Shown here: positions 28,428 through 36,569 of the stretch, one piece after another
Layout of the letters: each line of letters begins with the position of its first letter
Numbering within the stretch: position 1 is the first letter of the stretch
Notes under the pieces: model-generated
Told to the model about the DNA's origin: nothing
The model's database searches: none
What the model saw: the letters and a program-made list of their open reading frames with translations, nothing else
Origin: a virus
DNA length: 40,662 bases
Reading direction: 5' to 3' (one strand)
Virus record (IMG/VR): IMGVR_UViG_3300020459_000026
Coordinates: 1-40,662 of that record
Position numbers and translations under genes: made by a program

Positions 28428-30298
28428 TGGCCAGTATTATTAGAGTAAAAAGATCTACGGGGACCGTAGCTCCACCTACTATTAATTACGGTGAACTTGG
28501 CCTAACTATCGGAGTAGGTACTCATGGTAATGGTGGTGGAAGACTATATGCTGGTGATAACAACACACCATCATCCAATCCACAAGTAGTTGGTGGTAGA
28601 TATTACACCGACATATTAAGTATTGAACCAGGAAAAGTTGAAGGGCAAGTTAACCCAACGACTGCAGCAAATGGATTTGTTGCTATCTTGGATGCAAGTC
28701 GTAAAGTAGATATTTGGAATGTACAAAATATACAGGTTGGTGGTGCAAGTAGTGCCAACACAATAAGAACAACAAATGCCAATGGTGATATTGTATTTGA
28801 TCCAAATGGTAGTGGTGAAGTTAATATTGTAGATGATACCTTCTTATCTCTCGGATCTGATAAAGATGCAAAGATTGAATATGATGAGAATGGTACTAAT
28901 AAAGTTTCAGTAACTGGTGCTGATTGGATTTATAATGATGGTGTACAGGTTAATATTGCTGATGTAACAGAATCTTCATCTACCACTACAGGTGGTTTAA
29001 CCGTTGCTGGTGGTGTCGGTATTGCAAAGGATGTTAATGTAGGTCAAGATCTAAATGTAGGTGGTGAACTAGATGTAACTGGTATTGCTACCTTCAAGAG
29101 TAAAGTACATCTTCTTGATAATGATGTATTGCATTTTGGTGGTGCTGAAGATGTTGCAGGAGATTTGCAGATATCTCATTCTTCCTCACATAGTTATATA
29201 AAGGATGCAGGTACTGGTGATTTACGTATAACAGGTTCTAAGGTTGATATACGTAATGTTGCCGATAATGCTTCTATGATAGAAGCTAATGATGGTGGGG
29301 ATGTTAAGTTATTCTTTAATGGAACACAGAGACTTCGCACTACTAATGATGGTGTTATAGTAACTGGTATTCTAACTGCTACTAATGGTATTGTTATTGG
29401 TACTCCTGGAGGACCAGGAGCAGGATCTACATTCTATAATGGTATTACAGTATTCCAAGGTGCTCATATTGATAACATTGGAATTGCAACTAACTTAATT
29501 AAAACTACTAGTGGTAATACATTATACATTGACCCATATCCCGATGGACTAAGTAGTGAAGGTACTGTTGTTATTAAAGGTGACTTACAAGTTGATGGTA
29601 CAACTACAACAGTTAACTCAACTGCCGTTTCTGTTAACGAAGCTATTTTTGAGTTAAGTGATGTAACCAGTAAGAGAACTGTATTAACTGCAGCAAATGC
29701 TGGTGCTACAACTTTAACATTGGATTCTGTAGTTGGAATTAATACTGGTGATAGTATTGGTGGAACTAGTGCATTAACTCCTGGTGGTGGAGGTCTTACG
29801 ACAGCAATTACTGGATATAATGCTGGTGCAAAAACTGTTACTATTGCTTCTGGTACATCTGCTGGAATTGCAACTAATACACAGTTAACAATTACTCATG
29901 CTTATGATACCAATACTGACAAAGGTATTTCTTTCAATTATAATACTGGTGTTGGTACTGCTAATAACAAGAAAGGATTCTTTGGATACTTAGATACTGC
30001 ACCAACTTCTACTAGTGATGCTCCAGCAAATTCTTGGACATATATACCTGATGCTACAATTACTGCTGATAAGGTATCTGGTACAAGAGGTTTCTTAGAT
30101 GTTAAAGGAATCTACTATCAAGGAACTACTAGTGGTGGTGATTGGTACTCTAGTGGTGCTGCATACTTTGATGCTAATGGTAAATTAACCTCAACAGTTA
30201 ACCCTGCTGGTGGTATAACTACTTCTAACTATGTAATGACAACAAATGCCTCTGGTATTCCAACTTGGACAACAACTCTCGATGGGGGAACCTTCTAA
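28427..30298 (+). CDS. Tail-fibre-like structural protein (623 residues)
   Basis: Residues 1-65 (ASIIRVKRSTGTVAPPTINY, GELGLTI, LYAGDN, GGRYYTDIL) form the N-terminal unit typical of cyanophage fibre-like proteins. The middle has GGLTVAGGVGIAKDVNVGQD followed by LDVTGIATF shaft repeats, then LQISHSSSHSYIKDAGTGDL and VKLFFNGTQRLRTTNDGVIV, the LQIYHDG...GVxVTG repeat of phage fibres. Residues about 395-460 contain VNSTAVSVNEAIFEL and a turn module. The C-terminus (YFDANGKLTSTVNPAGGITT) lacks the tip domain seen in the 527-residue fibre. It lies where T4 has gene 12 and wac, just before gp13, so a collar whisker or short-fibre analogue is possible; neither is proven. Confidence 0.78.
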   Translation: MASIIRVKRSTGTVAPPTINYGELGLTIGVGTHGNGGGRLYAGDNNTPSSNPQVVGGRYYTDILSIEPGKVEGQVNPTTAANGFVAILDASRKVDIWNVQNIQVGGASSANTIRTTNANGDIVFDPNGSGEVNIVDDTFLSLGSDKDAKIEYDENGTNKVSVTGADWIYNDGVQVNIADVTESSSTTTGGLTVAGGVGIAKDVNVGQDLNVGGELDVTGIATFKSKVHLLDNDVLHFGGAEDVAGDLQISHSSSHSYIKDAGTGDLRITGSKVDIRNVADNASMIEANDGGDVKLFFNGTQRLRTTNDGVIVTGILTATNGIVIGTPGGPGAGSTFYNGITVFQGAHIDNIGIATNLIKTTSGNTLYIDPYPDGLSSEGTVVIKGDLQVDGTTTTVNSTAVSVNEAIFELSDVTSKRTVLTAANAGATTLTLDSVVGINTGDSIGGTSALTPGGGGLTTAITGYNAGAKTVTIASGTSAGIATNTQLTITHAYDTNTDKGISFNYNTGVGTANNKKGFFGYLDTAPTSTSDAPANSWTYIPDATITADKVSGTRGFLDVKGIYYQGTTSGGDWYSSGAAYFDANGKLTSTVNPAGGITTSNYVMTTNASGIPTWTTTLDGGTF

Positions 30299-30301
30299 AC
30301 A

Positions 30302-30529
30302 ATGAACAATCCTAATAATGACGTTGATGTGAATGCTTTGATTAAAATATACAATCAGAAGATTGCTACATTAACCAACCAAAATATAATTTTGGAAGCA
30401 AAGGTAAGTACTTTGCAGCAAGATTTTTTTGATGAAAAAAAGGAACTTACTGCAAATCTAGCAGAATTGCAAGATAAGTACGATAACCTACTAGCAGAAA
30501 TAGAGGAAGATGGCGAAACCAGCAACTAG
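30302..30529 (+). CDS. Short coiled-coil protein upstream of gp13 (75 residues)
   Basis: After a short asparagine-rich start, residues 12-70 have the heptad-like pattern of a coiled coil: ALIKIYNQKIATLTNQNIIL, then LEAKVSTLQQDFFDEKKEL and LAELQDKYDNLLAEIEED. No other domain is visible. It begins 3 nt after the fibre gene stop and its last 20 bases overlap the start of gp13. It could be an oligomerising connector or chaperone for the fibre or neck; the sequence does not decide. Confidence 0.75.
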   Translation: MNNPNNDVDVNALIKIYNQKIATLTNQNIILEAKVSTLQQDFFDEKKELTANLAELQDKYDNLLAEIEEDGETSN

Positions 30530-31349
30530 ACAACAACTTGTTGATTATTGTTTAAGGAAGCTGGGTGCTCCTGTACTGGAAATTAATGTCGATGATGATC
30601 AGATAGATGATCTAGTTGATGATGCATTACAACTCTTTCAAGAACGCCATTTTGATGGTGTTGAAAGAATGTATCTTAAACATAAAGTCACTCAAGAAGA
30701 TAAAGACAGGGGAATCGCTAATAATACAGATGGTAGAAGTGTAGGTATTGTAACTACTACTGCAACTTCAGTTGGTATTGCAACAACTTCTACCTATTAT
30801 GAAAACTCTAATTTTATACAAATTCCAGACTCTGTAATCGGCATTGAAAAGGTATTCAAGTTTGATACTAGTTCAATATCTGGTGGAATGTTTAGTATAA
30901 AATATCAATTATTTCTAAATGATCTTTACAGATTTAATTCTATTGAGTTAATGCAGTATGCAATGACTAAGAGTTATCTGGAAGATATTGATCATTTACT
31001 AACAACTGATAAACAGATTAGATATAATAAAAGACAAGATAGACTTTATCTTGATATTGATTGGGGTGCTCAGTCAATAGATACTTACTTTATTATTGAT
31101 TGTTATAGGATTTTAGATCCAGATACATTTACTGGTGTTTATAATGATAGTTTCTTGAAGTTATATTTGACCGCATTAATTAAAAGGCAGTGGGGTCAGA
31201 ATTTAATTAAGTTCCGTGGTGTTAAATTACCAGGTGGACTTGAGTTAAATGGTAGAGAAATATATGATGATGCTGAAAAAGAAATAGAGGCTATTAAATC
31301 AAAGATGACTTTAGAGTACGAATTACCACCTTTAGATTTAATAGGTTAG
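30510..31349 (+). CDS. 13: Neck protein gp13
   Basis: The 279-residue product matches T4 gp13 (309 residues), which with gp14 completes the head neck and seals packaged DNA. Family elements: TRQQLVDYCLRKLGAPVLEI, DDQIDDLVDDALQLFQERHF at about 24-45, IQIPDSVIGIEKVFKF near 100, and WGQNLIKFRGVKLPGGLELN near 230, followed by a C-terminal helix. Between residues about 74 and 92 is an inserted SVGIVTTTATSVGIATTST string, the same V-G-I-x-T-T type seen many times in the giant protein. The ATG at 30510 follows GAGGAAG inside the preceding gene, a good ribosome site, which supports this start. Confidence 0.92.
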   Translation: MAKPATRQQLVDYCLRKLGAPVLEINVDDDQIDDLVDDALQLFQERHFDGVERMYLKHKVTQEDKDRGIANNTDGRSVGIVTTTATSVGIATTSTYYENSNFIQIPDSVIGIEKVFKFDTSSISGGMFSIKYQLFLNDLYRFNSIELMQYAMTKSYLEDIDHLLTTDKQIRYNKRQDRLYLDIDWGAQSIDTYFIIDCYRILDPDTFTGVYNDSFLKLYLTALIKRQWGQNLIKFRGVKLPGGLELNGREIYDDAEKEIEAIKSKMTLEYELPPLDLIG

Positions 31350-31355
31350 TAAGAT

Positions 31356-32756
31356 ATGGCATTAAATCCCTTCTTTCTGCAAGGATCTCAGAGTGAGCAA
31401 AGACTTGTTCAGGATCTAATTAATGAACAACTCATGATTTATGGAGTTGAGGTAACTTATATTCCAAGAAAAATGGTGAATAGAAGTACCGTCATTGAGG
31501 AAGTAACAGCATCTAAATTTGATGATAATTTTTTACTTGAAGCATATGTAAATACATATGAGGGATATGGTGGACAAGGAGATATAATGACCAAATTTGG
31601 AGTTAGTTTAAGAGATGAATTAACTCTAACAATATCAAAAGAAAGGTTTGAGGATTTTATTTCTGCCTTTTTAGAAGTATTACCAGACGATGAAGTAGAT
31701 GTATATACTAGACCAAGAGAAGGAGACTTAATATATTTCCCATTAGGAAGTAGATTGTTTGAGGTTAAGTTTGTAGAGCATGAAGAACCTTTCTATCAGT
31801 TAGGTAAGAATTACGTTTATCAACTTAAATGTGAATTATTCGAGTACGAGGATGAGGATATTGATACTTCAATTGATGAGATTGATAAAACAGTTGAAGA
31901 TATTGGATTTATCACTACACTTCAATTAATTGGAGCAGGTGTTACTGCTACTGCTAATGCTGGATTAAGTCAGCCATCTGGATATATTAGAGAACTTACT
32001 CTAGTTAATGATGGAAATGGATTTACTGCAACTCCAACAATAATAATTGAAAATGCACCATCTGGAGGTGTAAATGCAAGTGCTGTTGCATTCACCACAA
32101 CTAGATCAAATATAACATCAGTTGAAAGAATAGTATTAACAAATGCTGGTTCTGGGTATACAGTTGCACCTCAAGTTACTTTTGTTGGTGGTGGAGGATC
32201 TGGTGCTATTGCAACTACATTAGTTGAAACTTCACAGAAGGGTGTTATTAATTTCACTATGACTGATAATGGTGTTGGTTATGCATCAACTCCAGCAGTT
32301 GGATTGACAACTGCACCTGTAGGTGGAATTAATGCTACTGCTGAAGCAGTTATTAGTGCAGATAATAAGGTTACTTCTATTAGGATTACAAATCCAGGAA
32401 TGGGTTATACTGTAACACCAACAGTTACTATTGCAGATCCAGTTACTTTATCTGGACTTGGTACATATCTATATGGAGAAACTGTAGTGGGTCAAACATC
32501 TGGATGTAATGCTGAAGTAAGAGGATGGGATGTTGATACTAAGATTCTTAAGGTTACTAATGTAGGAATTGGTACTACAATTTCTGCTTTCTATCCTGGT
32601 GAGAAAATAGTTGGTACTGCATCATCCGCAAATTATTCAGTTGATACATATGATGGAAGGGATATATATGATAAGTATGATACAAACGATGAAATTGAGG
32701 CAGAAGCAGATCTGTTGCTCGATTTCACTCAATCTAATCCATTCGGACAAGTATAA
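31356..32756 (+). CDS. 14: Neck protein gp14 with large repeat insertion
   Basis: Residues 1-185 match gp14 (NPFFLQGSQSEQRLVQDLIN, VEVTYIPRKMVNR, GRQ-type FGVSLRDELTLTISKERFED, RPREGDLIYFPLGSRLFEVK, YQLGKNYVYQLKCELFEYED). The last 20 residues (IEAEADLLLDFTQSNPFG) look like the conserved gp14 end. Between them, about residues 190-435, lies an insertion of four GxGY repeats (NDGNGFTATPTI, NAGSGYTVAPQV, DNGVGYASTPAV, NPGMGYTVTPTV) plus a beta domain, making the protein 466 residues against 256 in T4. gp14 joins gp13 in the neck. Its stop overlaps the gp15 ATG (TAATG), indicating coupled translation. Confidence 0.9.
   Translation: MALNPFFLQGSQSEQRLVQDLINEQLMIYGVEVTYIPRKMVNRSTVIEEVTASKFDDNFLLEAYVNTYEGYGGQGDIMTKFGVSLRDELTLTISKERFEDFISAFLEVLPDDEVDVYTRPREGDLIYFPLGSRLFEVKFVEHEEPFYQLGKNYVYQLKCELFEYEDEDIDTSIDEIDKTVEDIGFITTLQLIGAGVTATANAGLSQPSGYIRELTLVNDGNGFTATPTIIIENAPSGGVNASAVAFTTTRSNITSVERIVLTNAGSGYTVAPQVTFVGGGGSGAIATTLVETSQKGVINFTMTDNGVGYASTPAVGLTTAPVGGINATAEAVISADNKVTSIRITNPGMGYTVTPTVTIADPVTLSGLGTYLYGETVVGQTSGCNAEVRGWDVDTKILKVTNVGIGTTISAFYPGEKIVGTASSANYSVDTYDGRDIYDKYDTNDEIEAEADLLLDFTQSNPFGQV
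31990..32445 (+). repeat. Four GxGY protein repeats inside gp14
   Basis: Four units of about 40-45 residues each carry G-x-G-Y/F-T/A-x-x-P followed by a hydrophobic strand, a glycine turn and an A-rich strand. Cores are DGNGFTATP, AGSGYTVAP, NGVGYASTP and PGMGYTVTP. The same unit is found in the giant protein, gp8 and the DUF4815 protein. Confidence 0.85.
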
Positions 32757-33799
32757 TGTTAGGAACATATTTTTATCACGAAATATTACGAAAGACTGTT
32801 ATAGGTTTTGGTACTTTATTTAATGATATTCGTATCAGGCATAAGGATGGTACTGATAGATCTATTAGTGAAGTAAGAGTTCCATTGGCATATGGTCCAA
32901 TGCAAAAATTCTTAGCAAGATTAGAACAACAAGAAGATTTAAATAGAGCAACTCAATTGACTCTTCCTAGAATGTCATTTGAGACTAATACTATTTCATA
33001 TGATTCAACAAGAAAAGCAGGTGTAACACAAACTTTTAAGGCATCTGATGGAACTAATTTAAGAAAGGTTTATATGCCAGTCCCATATAATGTTGGATTT
33101 GAGTTAAATATAATGACTAAGTTAAATGATGACGCACTACAAATTGTTGAGCAAATATTACCATATTTCCAACCATCATTTAATCTTTCAATAGATTTAG
33201 TTAATGTAATTGGAGAAAAAAGAGATATACCTGTAGTACTTGATAATATATCATTTACTGATGATTATGAAGGAGACTATGCTACTAGAAGAGCATTAAT
33301 ATACACACTTAATTTTACTGCTAAAACTTATATCTTTGGTCCAATTGCAGATTCTACAGAAGGACTTATCAAAAAGGTTCAGGTCGATTATGCTGCAGAT
33401 ACACGTATTGGTACAAAGAGAGAATTAAGATATACTGCTACACCTAAAGCACTTAAGGATTATAATGATGATAATACAGCAACCTTAACTAAGAACATTG
33501 CTAAATCTACTACTAGAATAACTATTAATGATAGTTCTAACCTAGCAATTGATAATAGAATTATTATTGATACTGAGATTATGAAGGTTAAGGAAATTCC
33601 AGATGGAACTACTATTGTTGTTAAGAGAGGATGGGATAATACAACTGCAGCATCTCATTTAGAAAATGCTTCTATTGATGTACTAAGTACTGCAGATAAT
33701 GTATTAGTTGATGTTGATGATGACTTTGGATTTGATGGTACAATAGAAGATTTTACTGATGGTAAAACCTATAGTCCTACTCAAAGAACTGACGTATAA
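32756..33799 (+). CDS. 15: Tail sheath stabiliser / tail terminator gp15 with C-terminal addition
   Basis: Residues 1-235 match T4 gp15 (272 residues), the hexameric tail terminator that caps sheath and tube and connects to gp14. Elements: LGTYFYHEILRKTVIGFGTL, FNDIRIRHKDG, VPLAYGPMQKFLARLEQQED, TLPRMSFE, VYMPVPYNVGFELNIMTKLN and YTLNFTAKTYIFGPI. After this the protein continues for about 110 residues. The added part contains TTRITINDSSNL, IDTEIMKVKEI and TIVVKRGWDNTTAASHLENA, a turn module shared with the giant protein and the DUF4815 protein. The ATG lies inside the gp14 stop (TAATG). Confidence 0.92.
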   Translation: MLGTYFYHEILRKTVIGFGTLFNDIRIRHKDGTDRSISEVRVPLAYGPMQKFLARLEQQEDLNRATQLTLPRMSFETNTISYDSTRKAGVTQTFKASDGTNLRKVYMPVPYNVGFELNIMTKLNDDALQIVEQILPYFQPSFNLSIDLVNVIGEKRDIPVVLDNISFTDDYEGDYATRRALIYTLNFTAKTYIFGPIADSTEGLIKKVQVDYAADTRIGTKRELRYTATPKALKDYNDDNTATLTKNIAKSTTRITINDSSNLAIDNRIIIDTEIMKVKEIPDGTTIVVKRGWDNTTAASHLENASIDVLSTADNVLVDVDDDFGFDGTIEDFTDGKTYSPTQRTDV

Positions 33800-33802
33800 G
33801 GA
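33797..33802 (+). promoter_or_regulatory. Ribosome binding site deciding the gp16 start (TAAGGA)
   Basis: TAAGGA overlaps the gp15 stop codon and lies 8 nt before ATG 33811. The alternative ATG at 33802 begins on the last base of this same element and would have no ribosome site in front of it. The spacing therefore favours 33811. Confidence 0.7.
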
Positions 33803-33810
33803 TGAATACG

Positions 33811-34236
33811 ATGTCTAGTTATGACCCTATTGATGAAGCATTAAATACTTCAAGTACCATAGAAGTAAGCAACACACCAGAAGGTGGTTGCATAAAAAGA
33901 CAAGATGCTATCAAAAATGTAAGTGATGATGTCACTAAAGATTATGAATATACTCGTGCTAATTTATATTCTTTAATAGAGAAAGGACAAGAATCTCTTA
34001 ACGGTATAATGGAACTTGCTGGTGAAAGTGCAAGTCCAAGAGCATATGAAGTTGCAGGACAGATTATTAAGTCTGTTGCAGATACTACTGATAAGTTATT
34101 AGATCTTCAGAAAAAAGTTAAAGAAGTTGATGAAGATGTTGTTAAAACTACAAATAATGTTACTAACAATGCAGTATTTGTAGGTAGTACATCTGATCTA
34201 CAAAAAATGTTAAAAGAAATGGGTAAAAATAAGTGA
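33811..34236 (+). CDS. 16: Small terminase subunit gp16
   Basis: The 141-residue product (144 if the ATG at 33802 is used) opens SSYDPIDEALNTSSTIEV and continues KNVSDDVTKDYEYTRANLYS, LIEKGQESLNGIMELAGESA and YEVAGQIIKSVADTTDKLLD. This is the helical core of T4-type gp16 (164 residues), the ring that recognises DNA and regulates the gp17 motor. A V-N-N-rich C-terminal segment and TSDLQKMLKEMGKNK close the protein. I chose ATG 33811 because TAAGGA lies 8 nt before it. Its TGA overlaps the GTG start of the DUF192 gene. Confidence 0.9.
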   Translation: MSSYDPIDEALNTSSTIEVSNTPEGGCIKRQDAIKNVSDDVTKDYEYTRANLYSLIEKGQESLNGIMELAGESASPRAYEVAGQIIKSVADTTDKLLDLQKKVKEVDEDVVKTTNNVTNNAVFVGSTSDLQKMLKEMGKNK

Positions 34237-34622
34237 ATATATCACTACCACTTAATATAGAGGTACCTAAGAATCAAACAGATTTTTATCTTGGATTGAT
34301 GTTTAGAGAAAGTTTAGACTATGATAGTGGAATGTTATTTGTTTTTGAGGATGTTGGTGTTAAATCTTTTCATATGAAAAATACTAGGATACCTCTTGAT
34401 ATAGCATTTATAACTGAAGATGGTAAAATTGAAAGTATTAAAGAATTAGAACCATTTAGTCTTCTTCCTGTTTATTCTAATTCAGAAGTTTTGTATGCGT
34501 TAGAAGTAAATAGAGGGTGGTTTACAGAACATAATATTAAAATAGGACAAAATATATTTGCAGACACAACAAGGGTAATGACAGAACAAAAGACTTTTGC
34601 TCAATTTAGATCTGCTAAATAA
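34233..34622 (+). CDS. DUF192 family protein
   Basis: The 129-residue product carries the DUF192 pattern: FYLGLMFRESLDYDSGMLFV at about 18-37, then VKSFHMKNTRIPLDIAFITE and the GKIESIKEL turn, ending with YALEVNRGWFTEHNIKIGQN. DUF192 proteins are small beta-barrel proteins of unknown function in bacteria and archaea, and occur in some T4-like phages. No signal peptide precedes the domain, whereas many cellular members are exported, so this copy would act in the cytoplasm or virion. The start is GTG at 34233, overlapping the gp16 stop as GTGA; no ATG is available before the domain. Placement between gp16 and gp17 suggests late expression, but a packaging role is not shown. Confidence 0.85.
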   Translation: MNISLPLNIEVPKNQTDFYLGLMFRESLDYDSGMLFVFEDVGVKSFHMKNTRIPLDIAFITEDGKIESIKELEPFSLLPVYSNSEVLYALEVNRGWFTEHNIKIGQNIFADTTRVMTEQKTFAQFRSAK

Positions 34623-34648
34623 CTCAATAAAGGATAAAGAAAAGTATC

Positions 34649-34906
34649 ATGTTAACGAAAGTCTTAGCTGCCGAAGGTAATCTTTCTAGCCCTTCTAATG
34701 TTGATACAGCGACTGTAGTAAGGCTTTACAATAGCCATTCTGGAGCATTAGTAATTACTAGAAAAACTGCTGGTGGTGTTACTATAGGTAGTTTTACTGC
34801 TGTAAATGGTCAAGTAATATTTGTAGAGAAAGATCCAACTGACACACTTACTGCTGCATCTAATGCTGCAACAATATTAGTAGCAAAAGTTGCCTACGCA
34901 AACTAA
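34649..34906 (+). CDS. Small beta-rich protein upstream of large terminase (85 residues)
   Basis: The product reads LTKVLAAEGNLSSPSNVDTA, then VVRLYNSHSGALVITRK, GVTIGSFTAVNGQVIFVEKD and a final AATILVAKVAYAN. It has about six short beta strands and no cysteine or charged catalytic cluster. I do not recognise a named family. The compact all-beta character would suit a small capsid or tail decoration protein, but this is inference. AAAGGA lies 14 nt before the ATG, which is long for a ribosome site; the purine-rich AAAGAAAAG tract is nearer. It precedes gp17 with a gap of 13 nt. Confidence 0.75.
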   Translation: MLTKVLAAEGNLSSPSNVDTATVVRLYNSHSGALVITRKTAGGVTIGSFTAVNGQVIFVEKDPTDTLTAASNAATILVAKVAYAN

Positions 34907-34919
34907 TTAGGTTTTTGGT

Positions 34920-36569
34920 ATGAATATTAATGATGTATATCTGGGTAATCCTAATTTAAAGAAGGCGAATACCCAGATTGAATTTACTGAGGATCAAGTT
35001 GTTGAATTCCTCAAGTGTAAGGAAGATCCCATATATTTTACTAGAAATTATATAAAAATCGTTTCTCTTGATGAAGGACTGGTTCCTTTTGATATGTACG
35101 ATTTTCAAGAGAAGTTAATTGATAGATTTCATAATAATAGATTCAATATCTGTAAGATGCCACGACAGACTGGTAAGTCTACTACGTGTGTGTCTTATTT
35201 GTTGCACTATGCAGTTTTTAATGATAATGTAAATATAGCAATACTTGCTAACAAAGCATCTACTGCAAGAGATCTACTTGGTAGATTACAACTTGCATAT
35301 GAGAATTTACCTTCATGGATGCAACAAGGTATTGTGTCTTGGAATAAAGGTTCTCTTGAATTAGAAAATGGATCAAAAATTTCGTCAAACTCTACTTCTT
35401 CATCTGCTGTCCGAGGTGGATCTTATAATGTCATATTTCTTGACGAGTTCGCTTTCATCCCGAATCACATTGCCGATGATTTCTTTGCTTCTGTTTATCC
35501 TACCATATCATCTGGACAAAGTACTAAAGTAATTATTGTTTCTACCCCAAGAGGTATGAATCATTTTTACCGTATGTGGCATGATAGTGAAAAGGGTAAG
35601 AGTGAATATGTACCAACTGATGTTCATTGGAGTGAAGTTCCTGGTAGAGATGCTGTATGGAAAGAGCAAACTATTGCAAACACATCAGAACAACAGTTTA
35701 AGGTTGAGTTTGAGTGTGAGTTCTTAGGATCTGTTAATACTCTTATTAGTGCTACTAAATTAAGAACTTTAGTTTATGAGGATCCAATTACAAAAAATGC
35801 TGGTCTTGATATCTATGAACAACCTAAAGAAGATCATAATTATATAATTACAGTTGACGTTGCTAGAGGATTGGGTAATGATTACTCAGCATTTATAGTT
35901 TTTGATATTACAGAGTTTCCATATAGAACAGTAGCAAAATATAGGAATAATGAGATTAAACCTATGTTATTTCCTAGTATTATACATGATGTTGCTAAAG
36001 GATATAATGAAGCGTACTTATTAATAGAGGTAAATGATATAGGAGATCAAGTTGCAAGTATACTTCAATATGATCTTGAATATGAAAATGTTCTTATGTG
36101 TTCTATGAGAGGACGTAATGGACAGATAGTTGGGTCTGGATTCAGTGGTAAGAAATCTCAACTTGGTGTTAGAACTACAGCAGCAGTTAAGAAGTTAGGA
36201 TGTAGTAATCTTAAAACGTTATTAGAAGATGATAAAATACTCACACAAGATTATGAGATTATTTCAGAATTAACTACATTTTCACAAAAAGCAAATTCAT
36301 TCGAGGCAGAAGAGGGATGTAACGATGACTTAGCAATGTGTCTTGTTATATTTTCATGGTTGGTTGCACAAGATTATTTTCGTGAAATGACTGATACTGA
36401 TGTACGTAAGAGAATATATGAGGAACAAAAGAATCAGATAGAACAAGATATGGCTCCATTTGGTTTTATTCAGACTGGTTTAGAGGAAGACACTTTTGTT
36501 GATGCAGATGGGGATAGATGGCATACAGATGAATATGGGGATAGATCCTATATGTGGGATTATATGTAA
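34920..36569 (+). CDS. 17: Large terminase subunit gp17 (ATPase-nuclease)
   Basis: The 549-residue protein is the packaging motor (T4 gp17 has 610 residues). ATPase half: Walker A MPRQTGKST at 80-88 with K86, Walker B VIFLDE at 171-176 with catalytic E176, and coupling motif VSTPRG at 207-212. RNase H-like nuclease half: ITVDVARGLGNDYSAF with D313, IEVNDIGD with E370 and D373, and GCNDDLAM with D469/D470, matching the metal-binding acids of the T4 nuclease domain. It binds the portal gp20, is regulated by gp16, and drives DNA into the prohead before cutting at headful. The C-terminus ends in an acidic, aromatic tail. The stop overlaps the next ATG (TAATG). Confidence 0.96.
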   Translation: MNINDVYLGNPNLKKANTQIEFTEDQVVEFLKCKEDPIYFTRNYIKIVSLDEGLVPFDMYDFQEKLIDRFHNNRFNICKMPRQTGKSTTCVSYLLHYAVFNDNVNIAILANKASTARDLLGRLQLAYENLPSWMQQGIVSWNKGSLELENGSKISSNSTSSSAVRGGSYNVIFLDEFAFIPNHIADDFFASVYPTISSGQSTKVIIVSTPRGMNHFYRMWHDSEKGKSEYVPTDVHWSEVPGRDAVWKEQTIANTSEQQFKVEFECEFLGSVNTLISATKLRTLVYEDPITKNAGLDIYEQPKEDHNYIITVDVARGLGNDYSAFIVFDITEFPYRTVAKYRNNEIKPMLFPSIIHDVAKGYNEAYLLIEVNDIGDQVASILQYDLEYENVLMCSMRGRNGQIVGSGFSGKKSQLGVRTTAAVKKLGCSNLKTLLEDDKILTQDYEIISELTTFSQKANSFEAEEGCNDDLAMCLVIFSWLVAQDYFREMTDTDVRKRIYEEQKNQIEQDMAPFGFIQTGLEEDTFVDADGDRWHTDEYGDRSYMWDYM

